From Anaerolineales bacterium (GTDB lineage Bacteria > Chloroflexota > Anaerolineae > 4572-78 > J111), in the NCBI GenBank assembly GCA_020634855.1, contig JACKAU010000006.1, positions 310,001 to 374,000 of the forward strand: a DNA stretch of 64,000 nt, in the 5' to 3' direction. The notes beneath the pieces are model-generated. The model made no database searches, was not told the DNA's origin, and saw nothing but the letters and a program-made list of their open reading frames with translations. The position numbers and the translations under genes were made by a program. Positions 9,231-17,649 of this stretch are shown one piece after another; within the stretch, counting starts at the first letter, position 1; each line of letters begins with the position of its first letter.

Positions 9231-11861
9231 CTAGTTAACCGTAATCTGCTCATACACCTCGGTCTTATTGCCATCCAGATCCTCCACAATGAAACCGACC
9301 AAGTATGGACCGGCGGCGGCGTCGAGTTCCTGCCAGATGAACGGTTGGTCGCTAAACGTCAGCGTGTCGCCCTGCTGCTGAGTTGACTGAGTCACGTTCC
9401 CTTGCTGATCCAAATCCAACCACTCTTCCAACACCGTAAACGTATCGCCGGTCTGAGGAATAATTTCACGCGGTGCGCCGGTTCCGTTTTCGCCCGTGAA
9501 TCCGAAAACCTGACGCATCACCCCGTTGTTAAAATACAAGCGAGCGTAGCGTGTTTCACTGCCATCGGCATAAGTGTACAGGCCATCAACCGTGTAAATG
9601 GCATCTTCAAACGTCGCGCCATAACTTTGCGGTTTGAAGTGGGCTACCACGGAATTGACGCCGTCGTTAATGGCATAGACAATCGGCTCCCATTCGAACT
9701 CCATGGTGAATTCATTCTGCTGGCTCCAGACCGGGTAGTAGACGCCGTCGACTTCGCGGGTTTCGTTACTCTCCAGATAGTCCGAGTCGGCTACAAAAAT
9801 CGAGTTACCGGACTGGTCCAGAAAACCGACAAACAGATAAATGTAGCCCACGTTTTCGCCCGCAATATCGATGCTGAGCAGCACCGGCTGGCCCGGCGCG
9901 GCGACGTTATCAGACAGCGTGATGGGCGAGACCTGAATCGGACCGGCGCCGGGCGCTCTGGCGCTGGAACTACTGTCCGGGATTGCGACCGTGTTGGTGG
10001 CCGGATCAAAGGGGCGACCGGTGTAATGATAGGCCAGGAAATCGTCCCACAGCGACTCGCTGGCAAAGCGGCGGGCGATAGCCGTGTAAGATTGGGGACC
10101 GGTGACCGGGGTCTGATATAGCTGCGAGTTGGGGAAGTAGATCGCAACGCCGGTCGATCCCGGTTTTTTGGGGCCGTGCTTCTCGGCAATCACCGCCCGA
10201 TCGAGCGCGGCCAAGACCTGATCCGCCGGCTGGGTCAGCGCCGGACTGCCACCTTCGCGTTTGAGCAGTTCGACAAAATTACCCAAATCAATATACGAGG
10301 GCGGAATGTTACTGCCGAAGACGCTGGTAAACGACTGGGCATAACTACGGGCCTGAGCCACAGCCCGCTGATCGACATCCTGTAAGGCATACGCAAAATC
10401 GTTGACGCTGCTCACCAAGGCCGGAATCGCCGCCAAGTCCACTGCGGTCAAAGTGATGTTCTGTTCTAACTGCCGCGCCAATTGATCGGCGGAGGGAGCG
10501 CCGCCGCCCCCACCCAGCAGGCCAAACAGCCCCCCCATCGGCGACCCCCGGCCAACGAACTCGGCCCGGGCCTGGTCATCAACAATGCGTTGGTCATCTT
10601 GGATGTAACTCTGAACAACAAGCTGGCTCAGCTCGGCCCCGTCGATGTTGGGGTTGGCCTTCAGCGCCTGGAGGAAACCGGTGTACGCCCAACCCAACGC
10701 CGGTTCAACTTCCTGTGAAGCGACCGCATAACGACTGTGCGGCTCCAGCGCGCTGAAAACTTCCAGTTGGCCCATCAAACAGGCATCCATCCCGATCAAC
10801 TCAAATTTATCCAGACCGGTGCGGCTCCGAATCTCACCTAACGCATCGTCCAATTCCATCAGATAGAACTGGTTACCCAAGGCTGCCGCCAGCGGAATTG
10901 AGGGGTCGCCCCGACCGCCCGGATCGGGATCGCTCCAGCCGCCGGGCCAGCCCATACCGTGGTCAGACATAATCAACACATATTTATCGGCCGGGAAGTT
11001 ATCCATGGCCCAGGTGACAAAATCAACCAGCGTGGCGCTGTCAGACATATTGACTTCGCCCAGGTCGGCCAGCTCTTTCGAGCCGATCCGCTGCAGGTCG
11101 TTGTCTTGGGTGACGTAAAAGCGCTTGGCCGTCGTCCAGTTGCCGTCGCCCTGATAACCGGCCCGGAAGCGGTCAACCTGAGCCACAATTTGAACTTGGT
11201 CGCTGGAGCCGACGCGCTCGGCTTCATTGAGATCGACAAAGATGTCTTGTTCCAAAATTTGATCGTCCGCATCCTGATACAACATCACCAGCCAAGTTTG
11301 CCCATCGGCCGAAGCCGCGGACGGGGTGCGCGACTGGATGTTGACGGTGGGTAAACTTTGGGGCGTGGGTGTGGCCGCGATGCGGGTGGCCGTTGGCTGG
11401 TCGACAACGACGCCGCTGGACTCTTGCGGCGTAAAATCGCCGGAGTCGCCCGAACCACCAAACAACCACATCAGCGGCAGGGCGCACAGCACGACAATCA
11501 CCAGCAAAATGAGCATCGGCAGAGGCAGCCGCATACCGCCGCCGGGCAGCGAGCCACCGGGGGGTCTTACCCCGCCGCCCGATCCGCCGTAGCCCCCGCC
11601 GGACCCGCCGTAGCTCCCTCCGCTCGAACCCGTCGGCCGTTCGCGCTGCGGCGCTTCGGCTCGCTGGCGCTGGCCGGAATCCTCCGGACCACTGCGCCGC
11701 CGTCGCCGGGCCCGGATGGTTTCTTTCTCGCCATCATTAGAACTGGCCAGTAACCAGGGTGTAGCAGCCGGGGTGGCTGAAGCCGTTCTGAACGTCAACC
11801 GCGAAATGACAACGTCCGTCATCAGATCGAATGCTCCATCAAATTTACGGTTCTGCTTCAT
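9231..11861 (-). CDS. Clostripain-family (peptidase C11) membrane-anchored protein
   Basis: An 876-residue protein with a cytoplasmic Arg-rich N-terminus (RARRRRRSG), a Gly-rich linker, one membrane segment at about residues 112-134 (LPMLILLVIVVLCALPLMWL) and a large extracytoplasmic part. From about residue 190 (TWLVMLYQDADDQILEQDI) it matches clostripain-type cysteine peptidases: catalytic His301 in SDHGMGW and Cys361 in GMDACLMG. Clostripains cleave after Arg and often self-process, although no specificity can be read here. After the peptidase domain (to about residue 620) the C-terminus is beta-rich and ends with a segment like ITLSDNVAAPGQPVLLSIDI, suggesting immunoglobulin-like domains. 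The ATG has a GGGGAG site upstream. It is flanked by a REP-like repeat downstream and the MFS gene upstream. Confidence 0.88.
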   Translation of the reverse strand: MKQNRKFDGAFDLMTDVVISRLTFRTASATPAATPWLLASSNDGEKETIRARRRRRSGPEDSGQRQRAEAPQRERPTGSSGGSYGGSGGGYGGSGGGVRPPGGSLPGGGMRLPLPMLILLVIVVLCALPLMWLFGGSGDSGDFTPQESSGVVVDQPTATRIAATPTPQSLPTVNIQSRTPSAASADGQTWLVMLYQDADDQILEQDIFVDLNEAERVGSSDQVQIVAQVDRFRAGYQGDGNWTTAKRFYVTQDNDLQRIGSKELADLGEVNMSDSATLVDFVTWAMDNFPADKYVLIMSDHGMGWPGGWSDPDPGGRGDPSIPLAAALGNQFYLMELDDALGEIRSRTGLDKFELIGMDACLMGQLEVFSALEPHSRYAVASQEVEPALGWAYTGFLQALKANPNIDGAELSQLVVQSYIQDDQRIVDDQARAEFVGRGSPMGGLFGLLGGGGGAPSADQLARQLEQNITLTAVDLAAIPALVSSVNDFAYALQDVDQRAVAQARSYAQSFTSVFGSNIPPSYIDLGNFVELLKREGGSPALTQPADQVLAALDRAVIAEKHGPKKPGSTGVAIYFPNSQLYQTPVTGPQSYTAIARRFASESLWDDFLAYHYTGRPFDPATNTVAIPDSSSSARAPGAGPIQVSPITLSDNVAAPGQPVLLSIDIAGENVGYIYLFVGFLDQSGNSIFVADSDYLESNETREVDGVYYPVWSQQNEFTMEFEWEPIVYAINDGVNSVVAHFKPQSYGATFEDAIYTVDGLYTYADGSETRYARLYFNNGVMRQVFGFTGENGTGAPREIIPQTGDTFTVLEEWLDLDQQGNVTQSTQQQGDTLTFSDQPFIWQELDAAAGPYLVGFIVEDLDGNKTEVYEQITVN

Positions 11862-11952
11862 TATTTCTCCCCATTAAGAAAGATATTTGCGTTGTTCCGT
11901 ACGAAATAGGCGCTTGCATTGTAACCGGAGAGTATCGGCTTTGACAAATGAA

Positions 11953-13236
11953 TTAGCTGGACTTACTCGGCTGGCCTACCAGTAAACTGGCGATGGCTAA
12001 ACTAAATGGGATCACCGCGCACAGCGTCAGCGCCAGATTGTAGCTGCCCAGCCAATCGCGGGCGATACCGAGCGGCATCGGGCCGAGCGCGGCCCCGATA
12101 ATGAGGATAGTCGTGCCCACGCCGGTGATACTGCCCAAATATTTGCGCCCAAAATATTTGGCCCAGCCGACGCCGTGAGCGGTACTCATCAAGCCCATCG
12201 TCGCCCCCAGGACCACGCCATAAAGAAACGAAATTTCCATCCCGTGCAGATATTGGGCCATAAACAGCGAGGTCGTTTGCAGCAATAGCGCCGCCGCCAT
12301 CAGAATTCGCACCGAAATCCGGTCGGCCAGCACGCCGCTGCCCAAATTGACCAAGGCGGTCGTCACGGCAATGGGCAGGTAAACCCAGGCCGCCGTGGTG
12401 GCGTCGAGGCCGTTGTCGGTGAAGATACTGACCATATGAAAGAAGAGACCCGTCGATAACATGGCAATCGCGGCCAAGCCTAAACCTAACACCCAAAAAC
12501 TGAGGGTACGCCGGGCTTCAGGCAAGGTCCAGTTCTCTTCATTGGCGCCGGTTGCGGCAGTGGCTTCGGGCATTGGGTCGGGCAGCCGGCCATCGGGCTG
12601 CAAGCCGTACAACTCCGGCTGGTCGCGCACGAATAGCAGCACCAGCGGGGTAAACCCCACAATCAGCACCAATCCCAACAACATATAGGTTGTGCGCCAC
12701 CCGTAGAGCGGAATAAGCCAGTTGATGACGCCGGGAATAGCCCCCAGCCCCACCAGCGAGACCAGCAGCCCCGATAAACCAACCATCGCGCCCCGCCGCT
12801 GCACCCACCATTGATTGATGACATTATTGCTGACCAAACCCAAACTGCCCTGGCCCAACATCCTGATGAAGATGAAACCCAGGCCCAGCGTAACCGCATT
12901 ACTGACAAAACCCATATAAACACAGGCCAGGCCAAACAGCAGCGTAATAAAAACCATCACCAGCCGTGGTCCGCGCCGGTCGATTTGCCGGCCGACCAGC
13001 GGCAAGACAAAGCTACCGACCAACGTGCCAATGGTGTACAAAGTACTGACCAGGCCGCGGCTGATGCCTAAATCGGTAATGAAATGCTCGATGAAAATCG
13101 ACACGGCGTAGGTTTGGCCGGGTGAGGTCATAATCATGCCCAGCGTACCCATCAGCAAGATAATCCACCCGTAAAAGATCGGCGATTGGTTGACCAGGCG
13201 GCTATAGCGAATAGTCGAGGCTTGTAATTGAGACAT
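11953..13236 (-). CDS. MFS transporter (OFA/monocarboxylate-like)
   Basis: A 427-residue protein with about 12 hydrophobic segments. The start FYGWIILLMGTLGMIMTSPG and the loop 2-3 motif GRQIDRRGPRLVM (variant of G-x-x-x-D-R-x-G-R-R) are those of the major facilitator superfamily, and the FYGW start is common in the oxalate/formate and monocarboxylate branch. The substrate cannot be told from sequence. It has an AAAGGAT site upstream. No metabolic neighbour points to a substrate. Confidence 0.88.
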   Translation of the reverse strand: MSQLQASTIRYSRLVNQSPIFYGWIILLMGTLGMIMTSPGQTYAVSIFIEHFITDLGISRGLVSTLYTIGTLVGSFVLPLVGRQIDRRGPRLVMVFITLLFGLACVYMGFVSNAVTLGLGFIFIRMLGQGSLGLVSNNVINQWWVQRRGAMVGLSGLLVSLVGLGAIPGVINWLIPLYGWRTTYMLLGLVLIVGFTPLVLLFVRDQPELYGLQPDGRLPDPMPEATAATGANEENWTLPEARRTLSFWVLGLGLAAIAMLSTGLFFHMVSIFTDNGLDATTAAWVYLPIAVTTALVNLGSGVLADRISVRILMAAALLLQTTSLFMAQYLHGMEISFLYGVVLGATMGLMSTAHGVGWAKYFGRKYLGSITGVGTTILIIGAALGPMPLGIARDWLGSYNLALTLCAVIPFSLAIASLLVGQPSKSS

Positions 13237-13269
13237 AAGTTATCCTTTTTGGAGATCAGGGAATAGGAA

Positions 13270-13425
13270 GTCAATGTTATGAAGTTCGTCGCAGCCTGAG
13301 TAGGCGAGCGCAGCGAAACTGTATCGAGGGCGCGGGTTGGCCTCGAATCGTCTCGTAGCCGCGCCCCTTAATACCGCTCCACTCCGTTTCGCACTACTCG
13401 GGAGGCTTAACTTCATGATATTGAC
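13270..13425. repeat. MITE-like imperfect palindrome
   Basis: The ends GTCAATGTTATGAAGTT and AACTTCATGATATTGAC are inverted, and the pairing continues inward (GCCTGAGTAGGCG against CTACTCGGGAGGC). The roughly 156-bp length with no coding capacity fits a miniature inverted-repeat element or a long REP-type structure. No matching transposase is present in the window. Confidence 0.65.
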
Positions 13426-13635
13426 CGGCGACTGACGTGAAACAACAAAAGAGCGCAGCGGAAATGATTTTGCTCAATCGCTGCGCCTTTATCTTGAATA
13501 TGGTTCTATTATAAGCTCGCGGCCAGATTTTTCAATTAAGCGGGTAACGGCGGGTAGTCCCTGCCGCTACCCCAAACGTTCATTGTCGGCGTCGTCTCAA
13601 TCAAGACGGTTAAATTCCTCGAAAAATGCAGACCT

Positions 13636-13855
13636 GGAGCGTCAAAGTTATGGAGATCAAGAATTTAAGCGGAGTATAAACTGGTCATCCCCCGAACACG
13701 GGCCTAAAGACCCGTGCTAAAAGAGCGGAGCCTCTTCGGGCTAGGTTTGCGCCATCCGAGGGCGCTTCAGCGTCCTTCGCTCTTTTAGCGCGATGGCTTT
13801 AGCCTCGCGCTGGTTTTGACCTAACCGTGAATGACAAAGCAAGCTTTGTCGCTCC
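13636..13855. repeat. Double-hairpin repeat, copy B, split by an insert
   Basis: The left end GGAGCGTCAAAGTT (13636-13649) and the right part TTTTGACC to TTTGTCGCTCC (13814-13855) match the two halves of the REP-like family, but about 165 bases separate them. The insert has its own inverted repeat, GCTAAAAGAGCG (near 13717) and CGCTCTTTTAGC (near 13778). The simplest reading is that one palindromic element inserted into another, which is inference. Confidence 0.5.
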
Positions 13856-13878
13856 AAAATGCTGTCAACTTCGGCGGC

Positions 13879-14079
13879 GTTACCCTTTTTGGCGATAAAA
13901 AGACGACCTTTTTCCGTTTGATCGCCTTTTTGGCCGCAAAAAAGGAACCTTTTTGCGTTTGATCGCCTTTTTGGCCGCAAAAAAGGGGCCTTTTTGCGTT
14001 TGACCTCCTTTTTGGCGACAAAAAAGCAATCTTTTTGCGTTTGATCGCCTTTTTGGCCGCAAAAAAGTCGTCTCTTTTT
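13879..14079. repeat. 41-bp direct repeat array 1
   Basis: One degenerate unit (13879-13915) is followed by four units of exactly 41 bp starting at 13916, 13957, 13998 and 14039. Each unit begins GTTTGATCGCCTTTTTGGCC and contains a near-palindrome of the form CGCAAAAA-N-TTTTTGCG across the unit junction. There are no spacers, so this is not a CRISPR array. The array ends 34 bases before the -35 element of the promoter for the gene at 14213. A second array with the same 41-bp period but different sequence lies upstream of the paralogous gene at 46314. Confidence 0.9.
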
Positions 14080-14113
14080 AAAACGGTTCGTCTTCTTAAA
14101 AACTTTTACCGAC

Positions 14114-14142
14114 TGGACTCTATCTAAAAAGTTAGATATACT
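14114..14142 (+). promoter_or_regulatory. Sigma70-type promoter of cassette 1
   Basis: TGGACT at 14114-14119 and TATACT at 14137-14142 are separated by 17 bases. The promoter sits between the 41-bp repeat array and the gene at 14213, giving a leader of about 64 bases. The paralogous cassette at 46218 has the same hexamer pattern and spacing. Confidence 0.65.
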
Positions 14143-14212
14143 GGAAAGTATCGTTTACAAAGTGAATACAATCTTCTACCACCCACTTTCTTATTTCGCC
14201 AGGAGCAACCTC

Positions 14213-15007
14213 ATGATGACCCTGAATTACGATACCAAAAGCGATTACACCGTCCATTTGCCTAATCACACCAAACGCTACGACATCTTTAGCAGCGGCC
14301 GGACCTTTGTAACCTACGATCAAACTCGTCCCCTTGAAGAGCAGCTCCCCTTTACCGCCTGGATCGCCGATTTGCTGCAAGAAGCGGCCGTCTGCGAACA
14401 GCAGCAGCGCGAAGGTGAAGAACAGCGGGCTGTGGCCTCGGAAGAAATTAAAGAAGCCCACCAGCGTCTGCGCAAACTGGTGCGCATTATGCGCAAAACC
14501 CTCGACGCGGCCTTTCCCGAAACGCCCACCAAAGCCAAAGGCTGGGGCTTCAAGGTCAAGCAGTCAACGGCCAGAATCATTTTACCACAGACGCCGGAAG
14601 AACATATGAACGTGGCGGACGCTTATATTGTCAAAGAGTTAAGCCGCCCGCAAGAAGAGCGCTTTACCAGCCCCAATTTAACCGACGTGATCGCGGTGCG
14701 CAATGCCGTGGCCGAAAAAGTGGCGCTGCGCAATGCCGGCCAAAACCAACGGGAGACGGCCATTGCCCGGGCCAACGCCATCGCCGCTGAATTGTACGAT
14801 CACCTGCAAGGCGCGGCCTCTTTCCTGATGAGCTTCCGCTACAAAAATGTCATCACCCCGGAACTGCAAAATTGGGGCTATGTCGTCGTCACCCGGCGCA
14901 GCGCCGCTCAAAACGGCGACGATAAAACCGCCGAGAACGGCTCGACCACCAATAGGTCATCGGAGGGCACGTTGGATACGGTGACGAACGATCTGCTGAC
15001 CCCGTAA
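14213..15007 (+). CDS. Helical protein of cassette 1, paralog of the 46314 gene
   Basis: I do not recognise this family. The protein of about 264 residues has no signal peptide and is largely helical. It aligns by eye along its length with the product of 46314: both have a beta-like N-terminal part ending in TYDQTRPLEEQLP or SYDRTLPPEEQSP, then two similar modules, each a long helix pair followed by a W-G-[FY]-x-V strand (KGWGFKV and QNWGYVV here). The start MMTLNYD has an AGGAG site 8 bases upstream; an upstream ATG at 14162 would begin only 20 bases after the -10 element and has no site. The preceding 41-bp array and promoter are also shared with the paralog. The repeats look like a binding array that could be used for autoregulation, which is inference. 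Confidence 0.8.
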   Translation: MMTLNYDTKSDYTVHLPNHTKRYDIFSSGRTFVTYDQTRPLEEQLPFTAWIADLLQEAAVCEQQQREGEEQRAVASEEIKEAHQRLRKLVRIMRKTLDAAFPETPTKAKGWGFKVKQSTARIILPQTPEEHMNVADAYIVKELSRPQEERFTSPNLTDVIAVRNAVAEKVALRNAGQNQRETAIARANAIAAELYDHLQGAASFLMSFRYKNVITPELQNWGYVVVTRRSAAQNGDDKTAENGSTTNRSSEGTLDTVTNDLLTP

Positions 15008-15012
15008 CAGTT

Positions 15013-15139
15013 ATCAGTTTGAGTTTGGAGTTTGAGTTGGAGTTTAGAAGATTGAGATTGAGTTGGAGTCGGAGAACTGTGCTATCAAGAGAACTTTTAA
15101 CTCCAACTCATAACTCAAACTCCTATCTCCAGCTCATAA
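15013..15139. repeat. Purine-rich inverted repeat between convergent genes
   Basis: Copies of TTGAGTT and GGAGTT on the left (about 15018-15065) can pair with AACTCCAACTC and AACTCAAACTCC on the right (about 15095-15125), forming a long imperfect hairpin between the convergent genes at 14213 and 15140. It could end transcription from both sides. A similar GGAGATTGG/CATCTCC hairpin lies at 38698-38761. Confidence 0.6.
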
Positions 15140-15565
15140 CTAATCCGTGTTTTGCTGGTTGAGATATTCTTGCTTCCGGCGCTCGCGATCCAGTTGGGCT
15201 TCAATAATCACCGCCGCCGGATCAATTGTCGCCACATCCGGCTCGAATAAATCGACCCAGTTATCAGCCGAGACATGGTAAGTCAGCCCGGCGCTGTCCC
15301 GGCTTACAAAACCGGCATCGACTAAATGACGCCGCAAGCTGACGTGATCGATTTCGATCATCTGCCCCACTTCTGTTTGCCACTGTCCCAACGCCAGATT
15401 GAGTTCGGTTTCGGTGTACGGTTTGGCGGGATCGAGCGTCAGGGTGATGCTTTTGAAGAGAATGTGCTGGTCGCGCTGATTGCGAGGCAGCCCCCGCCCG
15501 CCCCCCTGAGCACACATCGTTGCCAACCGGCTTTTGAATTCCTCTGAACTTATTTTCTGTGACAT
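15140..15565 (-). CDS. DUF2087-domain protein
   Basis: About 141 residues. The part from residue 35 to 100, with ITLTLDPAKPYTETELNLAL followed by HVSLRRHLVDAGFVSRD, has the spacing of DUF2087, a winged-helix-like domain often fused to or neighbouring ArsR-type regulators: the Tyr-x-Glu-x-Glu-hydrophobic-Asn segment and the LRRxLVDxGFxxR segment. The usual N-terminal DNA-binding HTH is absent, and the segment GGGRGLPRNQRDQHIL takes its place. The start MSQKISSEEF is preceded by GGAGGAG. Function is unknown. Confidence 0.7.
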   Translation of the reverse strand: MSQKISSEEFKSRLATMCAQGGGRGLPRNQRDQHILFKSITLTLDPAKPYTETELNLALGQWQTEVGQMIEIDHVSLRRHLVDAGFVSRDSAGLTYHVSADNWVDLFEPDVATIDPAAVIIEAQLDRERRKQEYLNQQNTD

Positions 15566-15822
15566 AACTCCTCCACAACGGCTAACCAATCAGAATTTAG
15601 CCTCAGTTATCTTCAGTGATTGACCTGGAACCTAAATCCTTCACCTGTAGAACTCATACGGATATTGTATCTACAATTTACCGTCTTCCAATAACTAAGC
15701 ATAGCCCCGGCAGTTCACAAATTTTTAGGGCCGCTCAGCAAGACGGCCGCTCGAATTATTGTCTGGAAATTATTTTTGATTCAGGCGGAAATCTTACGAC
15801 ATCCCTGATTCGAAGTTATAAA

Positions 15823-15880
15823 AAGCCCCTGAGCGAACCGTCTTAGTGGCTAGAGTACTAAGAAGAAACCTCAGGGGCTT
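15823..15880 (-). terminator. Structured terminator-like hairpin (minus strand)
   Basis: An 11-bp stem AAGCCCCTGAG/CTCAGGGGCTT encloses an inner stem TCTTAGT/ACTAAGA. On the minus strand it is followed by TTTTTATAA, as expected for a Rho-independent terminator. No gene on the minus strand clearly ends here. Confidence 0.6.
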
Positions 15881-15999
15881 GGCGGGGATAAATGTGAGGA
15901 GAGTATCTGATAACACGCCGAATATTAGCACAAACGTTCTTGTTTGACAACAATTGGGCTTCGAAATAGATAGAGGCCGACCGATCGCCAACTGGATTT

Positions 16000-16028
16000 T
16001 TGTCTAGGGTGAAACTCGTTGGTATACT
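16000..16028 (+). promoter_or_regulatory. Sigma70-type promoter upstream of pfp
   Basis: TTGTCT at 16000-16005 and TATACT at 16023-16028 have a 17-base spacer. The expected start site lies near 16035, about 285 bases upstream of the phosphofructokinase ATG. Confidence 0.6.
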
Positions 16029-16320
16029 AGGTCTTATACTGTTCCTGTGTCTAGTGCATTTAGCTAGGTCTTGAACTATTATAGTGGGCGATGAGAGGAG
16101 ATCACCTAGCCTGGGCGATTAGGCAATATCGGCGTTTGGATATGTGGCGTATTATTTCCGTTCGGAGTAAAATATAGCTGCTCCTGCCCTATGGCCTAAG
16201 CAGTACCCCACGCTCGAATCTACCTCCACGCAATCGGCTCATCCATGACGGTCAGGAGCCGAACGTACAAATTATCCAGTCGTTTAATTAAATGTATTTT
16301 TAGCAAACAAGGGGGTTGAT

Positions 16321-17529
16321 ATGGCTAACATTAAGACCAAAAAAGGTGTAATTGGTATTTTGACCGGCGGCGGGGACGTGCCCGGCTTAAACCCGGCCAT
16401 TCGGGCGGTAACCATTAGGGCTATCCGTGAGGGTTATCAGGTCATTGGTCTGCGGCGAGGTTGGGCCGGTATCCTGGAAGTGCTTCGCGATAAAGACGCA
16501 GATAACAGCCGAAACTATCAAATTTTGACCGAAGATGTGGTCAACCGAGCCGGGCGAACCGGGGGAACCTTTATCCATACATCTCGAACCCGCCCCAGTC
16601 ACGTGGCCAAGGCCAACGTGCCGGCTCATTTACAGGACACCTACAATGATGATATGAACGACCTCACCCCTGAGGTGCTTAAAAATCTCGAGTACCTGGG
16701 CATCGATTATCTGATCCCCATTGGCGGGGACGACACCTTGAGTTACGGCGTCCGTTTGTTCAAAGAAGGGTTCAATGTGGTGGCTATCCCTAAGACCATG
16801 GATAATGACGTGCCCGGCACCGATTACTGTATCGGCTTCAGCACGTGCGTCACCCGCACCATTGAGCTAACCCACAACTTGCGGACCTCAGCCGGGTCGC
16901 ACGAACGGATGTTGGTGTTAGAAGTGTTTGGCCGGTACGCCGGTTTCACCGCCATGCTGCCGACGATGGCCGGGGCAGCCGATCGCTGCGTGATTCCCGA
17001 ATACAAATTCAACATTGAACACCTGACTGAACTGATGGTGGCTGACCGCAAGAAAAACCCCAGCAACTACTCAGTGGTCTTGATTTCAGAAGGGGCGATG
17101 TTTGAAGGCGGGGAAATGATCTTTTCGGATGCCACCACCGACGCTTTTGGTCACAAGAAATTGGGTGGTATTGGCGATTTGGTCGCAGCCGAACTAAAAG
17201 ACCATTCGGCCAAATTCAATAACGGCAAAAGCATCAACATCATCAACCAAAAATTGGGCTACATGGTTCGCAGCGGCGACCCGGACGCGATCGACTCAAT
17301 TGTACCGATGGCTTACGGTAACTTGGCCCTTGACCTAATCCTTAACGGCATTCATGGCCGGCTGGTAGTCTTGAAGAATGGCCGCTATGACAATGTGCCG
17401 GTTGAGGCGGTTGTCTCCTCCAAGAAAGTCGTCGATATCAACAAGAATTACAATATCGAACGTCTGCGGCCTTCCTATCGCAGCTTCGAAATGAAGCCGC
17501 TGTTTATTATGACCAGCGAGCCCGTATAA
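16321..17529 (+). CDS. pfp: Pyrophosphate-type 6-phosphofructokinase
   Basis: Glycolytic enzyme of 402 residues that phosphorylates fructose 6-phosphate. The N-terminal GILTGGGDVPGLNPAIRAV is the phosphofructokinase nucleotide/phosphoryl-donor loop. The donor-specificity residues read GGDD at 135-138 and PKTMDND at 157-163: the second Asp and the Lys are the pattern of PPi-dependent enzymes, where ATP-dependent enzymes have GGDG and PGTIDND. The substrate loop FGRYAGF follows near residue 204. A reversible PPi-linked enzyme would work in both glycolysis and gluconeogenesis; an ATP-type PEP carboxykinase is encoded in the same window. A GGGGG site lies 6 bases before the ATG, and a strong terminator follows at 17573. 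Confidence 0.9.
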   Translation: MANIKTKKGVIGILTGGGDVPGLNPAIRAVTIRAIREGYQVIGLRRGWAGILEVLRDKDADNSRNYQILTEDVVNRAGRTGGTFIHTSRTRPSHVAKANVPAHLQDTYNDDMNDLTPEVLKNLEYLGIDYLIPIGGDDTLSYGVRLFKEGFNVVAIPKTMDNDVPGTDYCIGFSTCVTRTIELTHNLRTSAGSHERMLVLEVFGRYAGFTAMLPTMAGAADRCVIPEYKFNIEHLTELMVADRKKNPSNYSVVLISEGAMFEGGEMIFSDATTDAFGHKKLGGIGDLVAAELKDHSAKFNNGKSINIINQKLGYMVRSGDPDAIDSIVPMAYGNLALDLILNGIHGRLVVLKNGRYDNVPVEAVVSSKKVVDINKNYNIERLRPSYRSFEMKPLFIMTSEPV

Positions 17530-17572
17530 GGGGTGAATTAGAGACCACTCTCTATTTGGTTTGGTTAAACAC

Positions 17573-17635
17573 AAAACCGCCGAATTATCCCGGTCGCCAA
17601 GTCAATTCATTTGACGACCGGGGCCGGCGGTTTTT
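17573..17635 (+). terminator. Rho-independent terminator of pfp
   Basis: AAACCGCCG and CGGCGGTTT form the outer stem, with an inner CCCGGTCG/CGACCGGGG stem, followed by a T-run. It lies about 45 bases after the pfp stop and could also serve the convergent gene at 17650. Confidence 0.85.
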
Positions 17636-17649
17636 CTATATCGAATGAA

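Larger units (their letters stand above)
13237..14113. other. Repeat-rich intergenic region upstream of cassette 1
   Basis: Nearly 900 bases without a convincing gene. It holds a 156-bp imperfect palindrome (13270-13425), a hairpin GCGCAGCG/CGCTGCGC at 13453-13486, a split double-hairpin repeat (13636-13855) with an unrelated palindromic insert, and an array of 41-bp direct repeats (13879-14079). Minus-strand reading frames in the array are a by-product of the repeats. Confidence 0.7.
15566..16320. other. Intergenic region and long leader of phosphofructokinase gene
   Basis: It holds a terminator-like hairpin acting on the minus strand (15823-15880), a possible TTGACA/TAGATA pair near 15945, and a well-formed promoter (16000-16028). 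From this promoter the mRNA would have a leader of about 285 bases with several possible stems, for example CGGCTC/GAGCCG near 16228-16252. No known RNA family was recognised in the leader. Small reading frames on both strands lack ribosome-binding sites and are not supported. Confidence 0.55.

Noticed and set aside
13741..14062. Minus-strand reading frames with repeated RSNAKR/QKGDQT-like peptides
   Set aside because: They arise from the 41-bp repeats read in all three frames; 41 is not a multiple of three, no ribosome-binding site is present and no family matches.
15616..15991. Small reading frames on both strands between the DUF2087 gene and pfp
   Set aside because: They overlap the terminator-like hairpin, lack ribosome-binding sites and match nothing recognised.
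16035..16320. 6S RNA, RNase P RNA or SRP RNA in the long leader before pfp
   Set aside because: A strong promoter and possible stems suggested an RNA gene, but none of the conserved sequence signatures of these RNAs was found.
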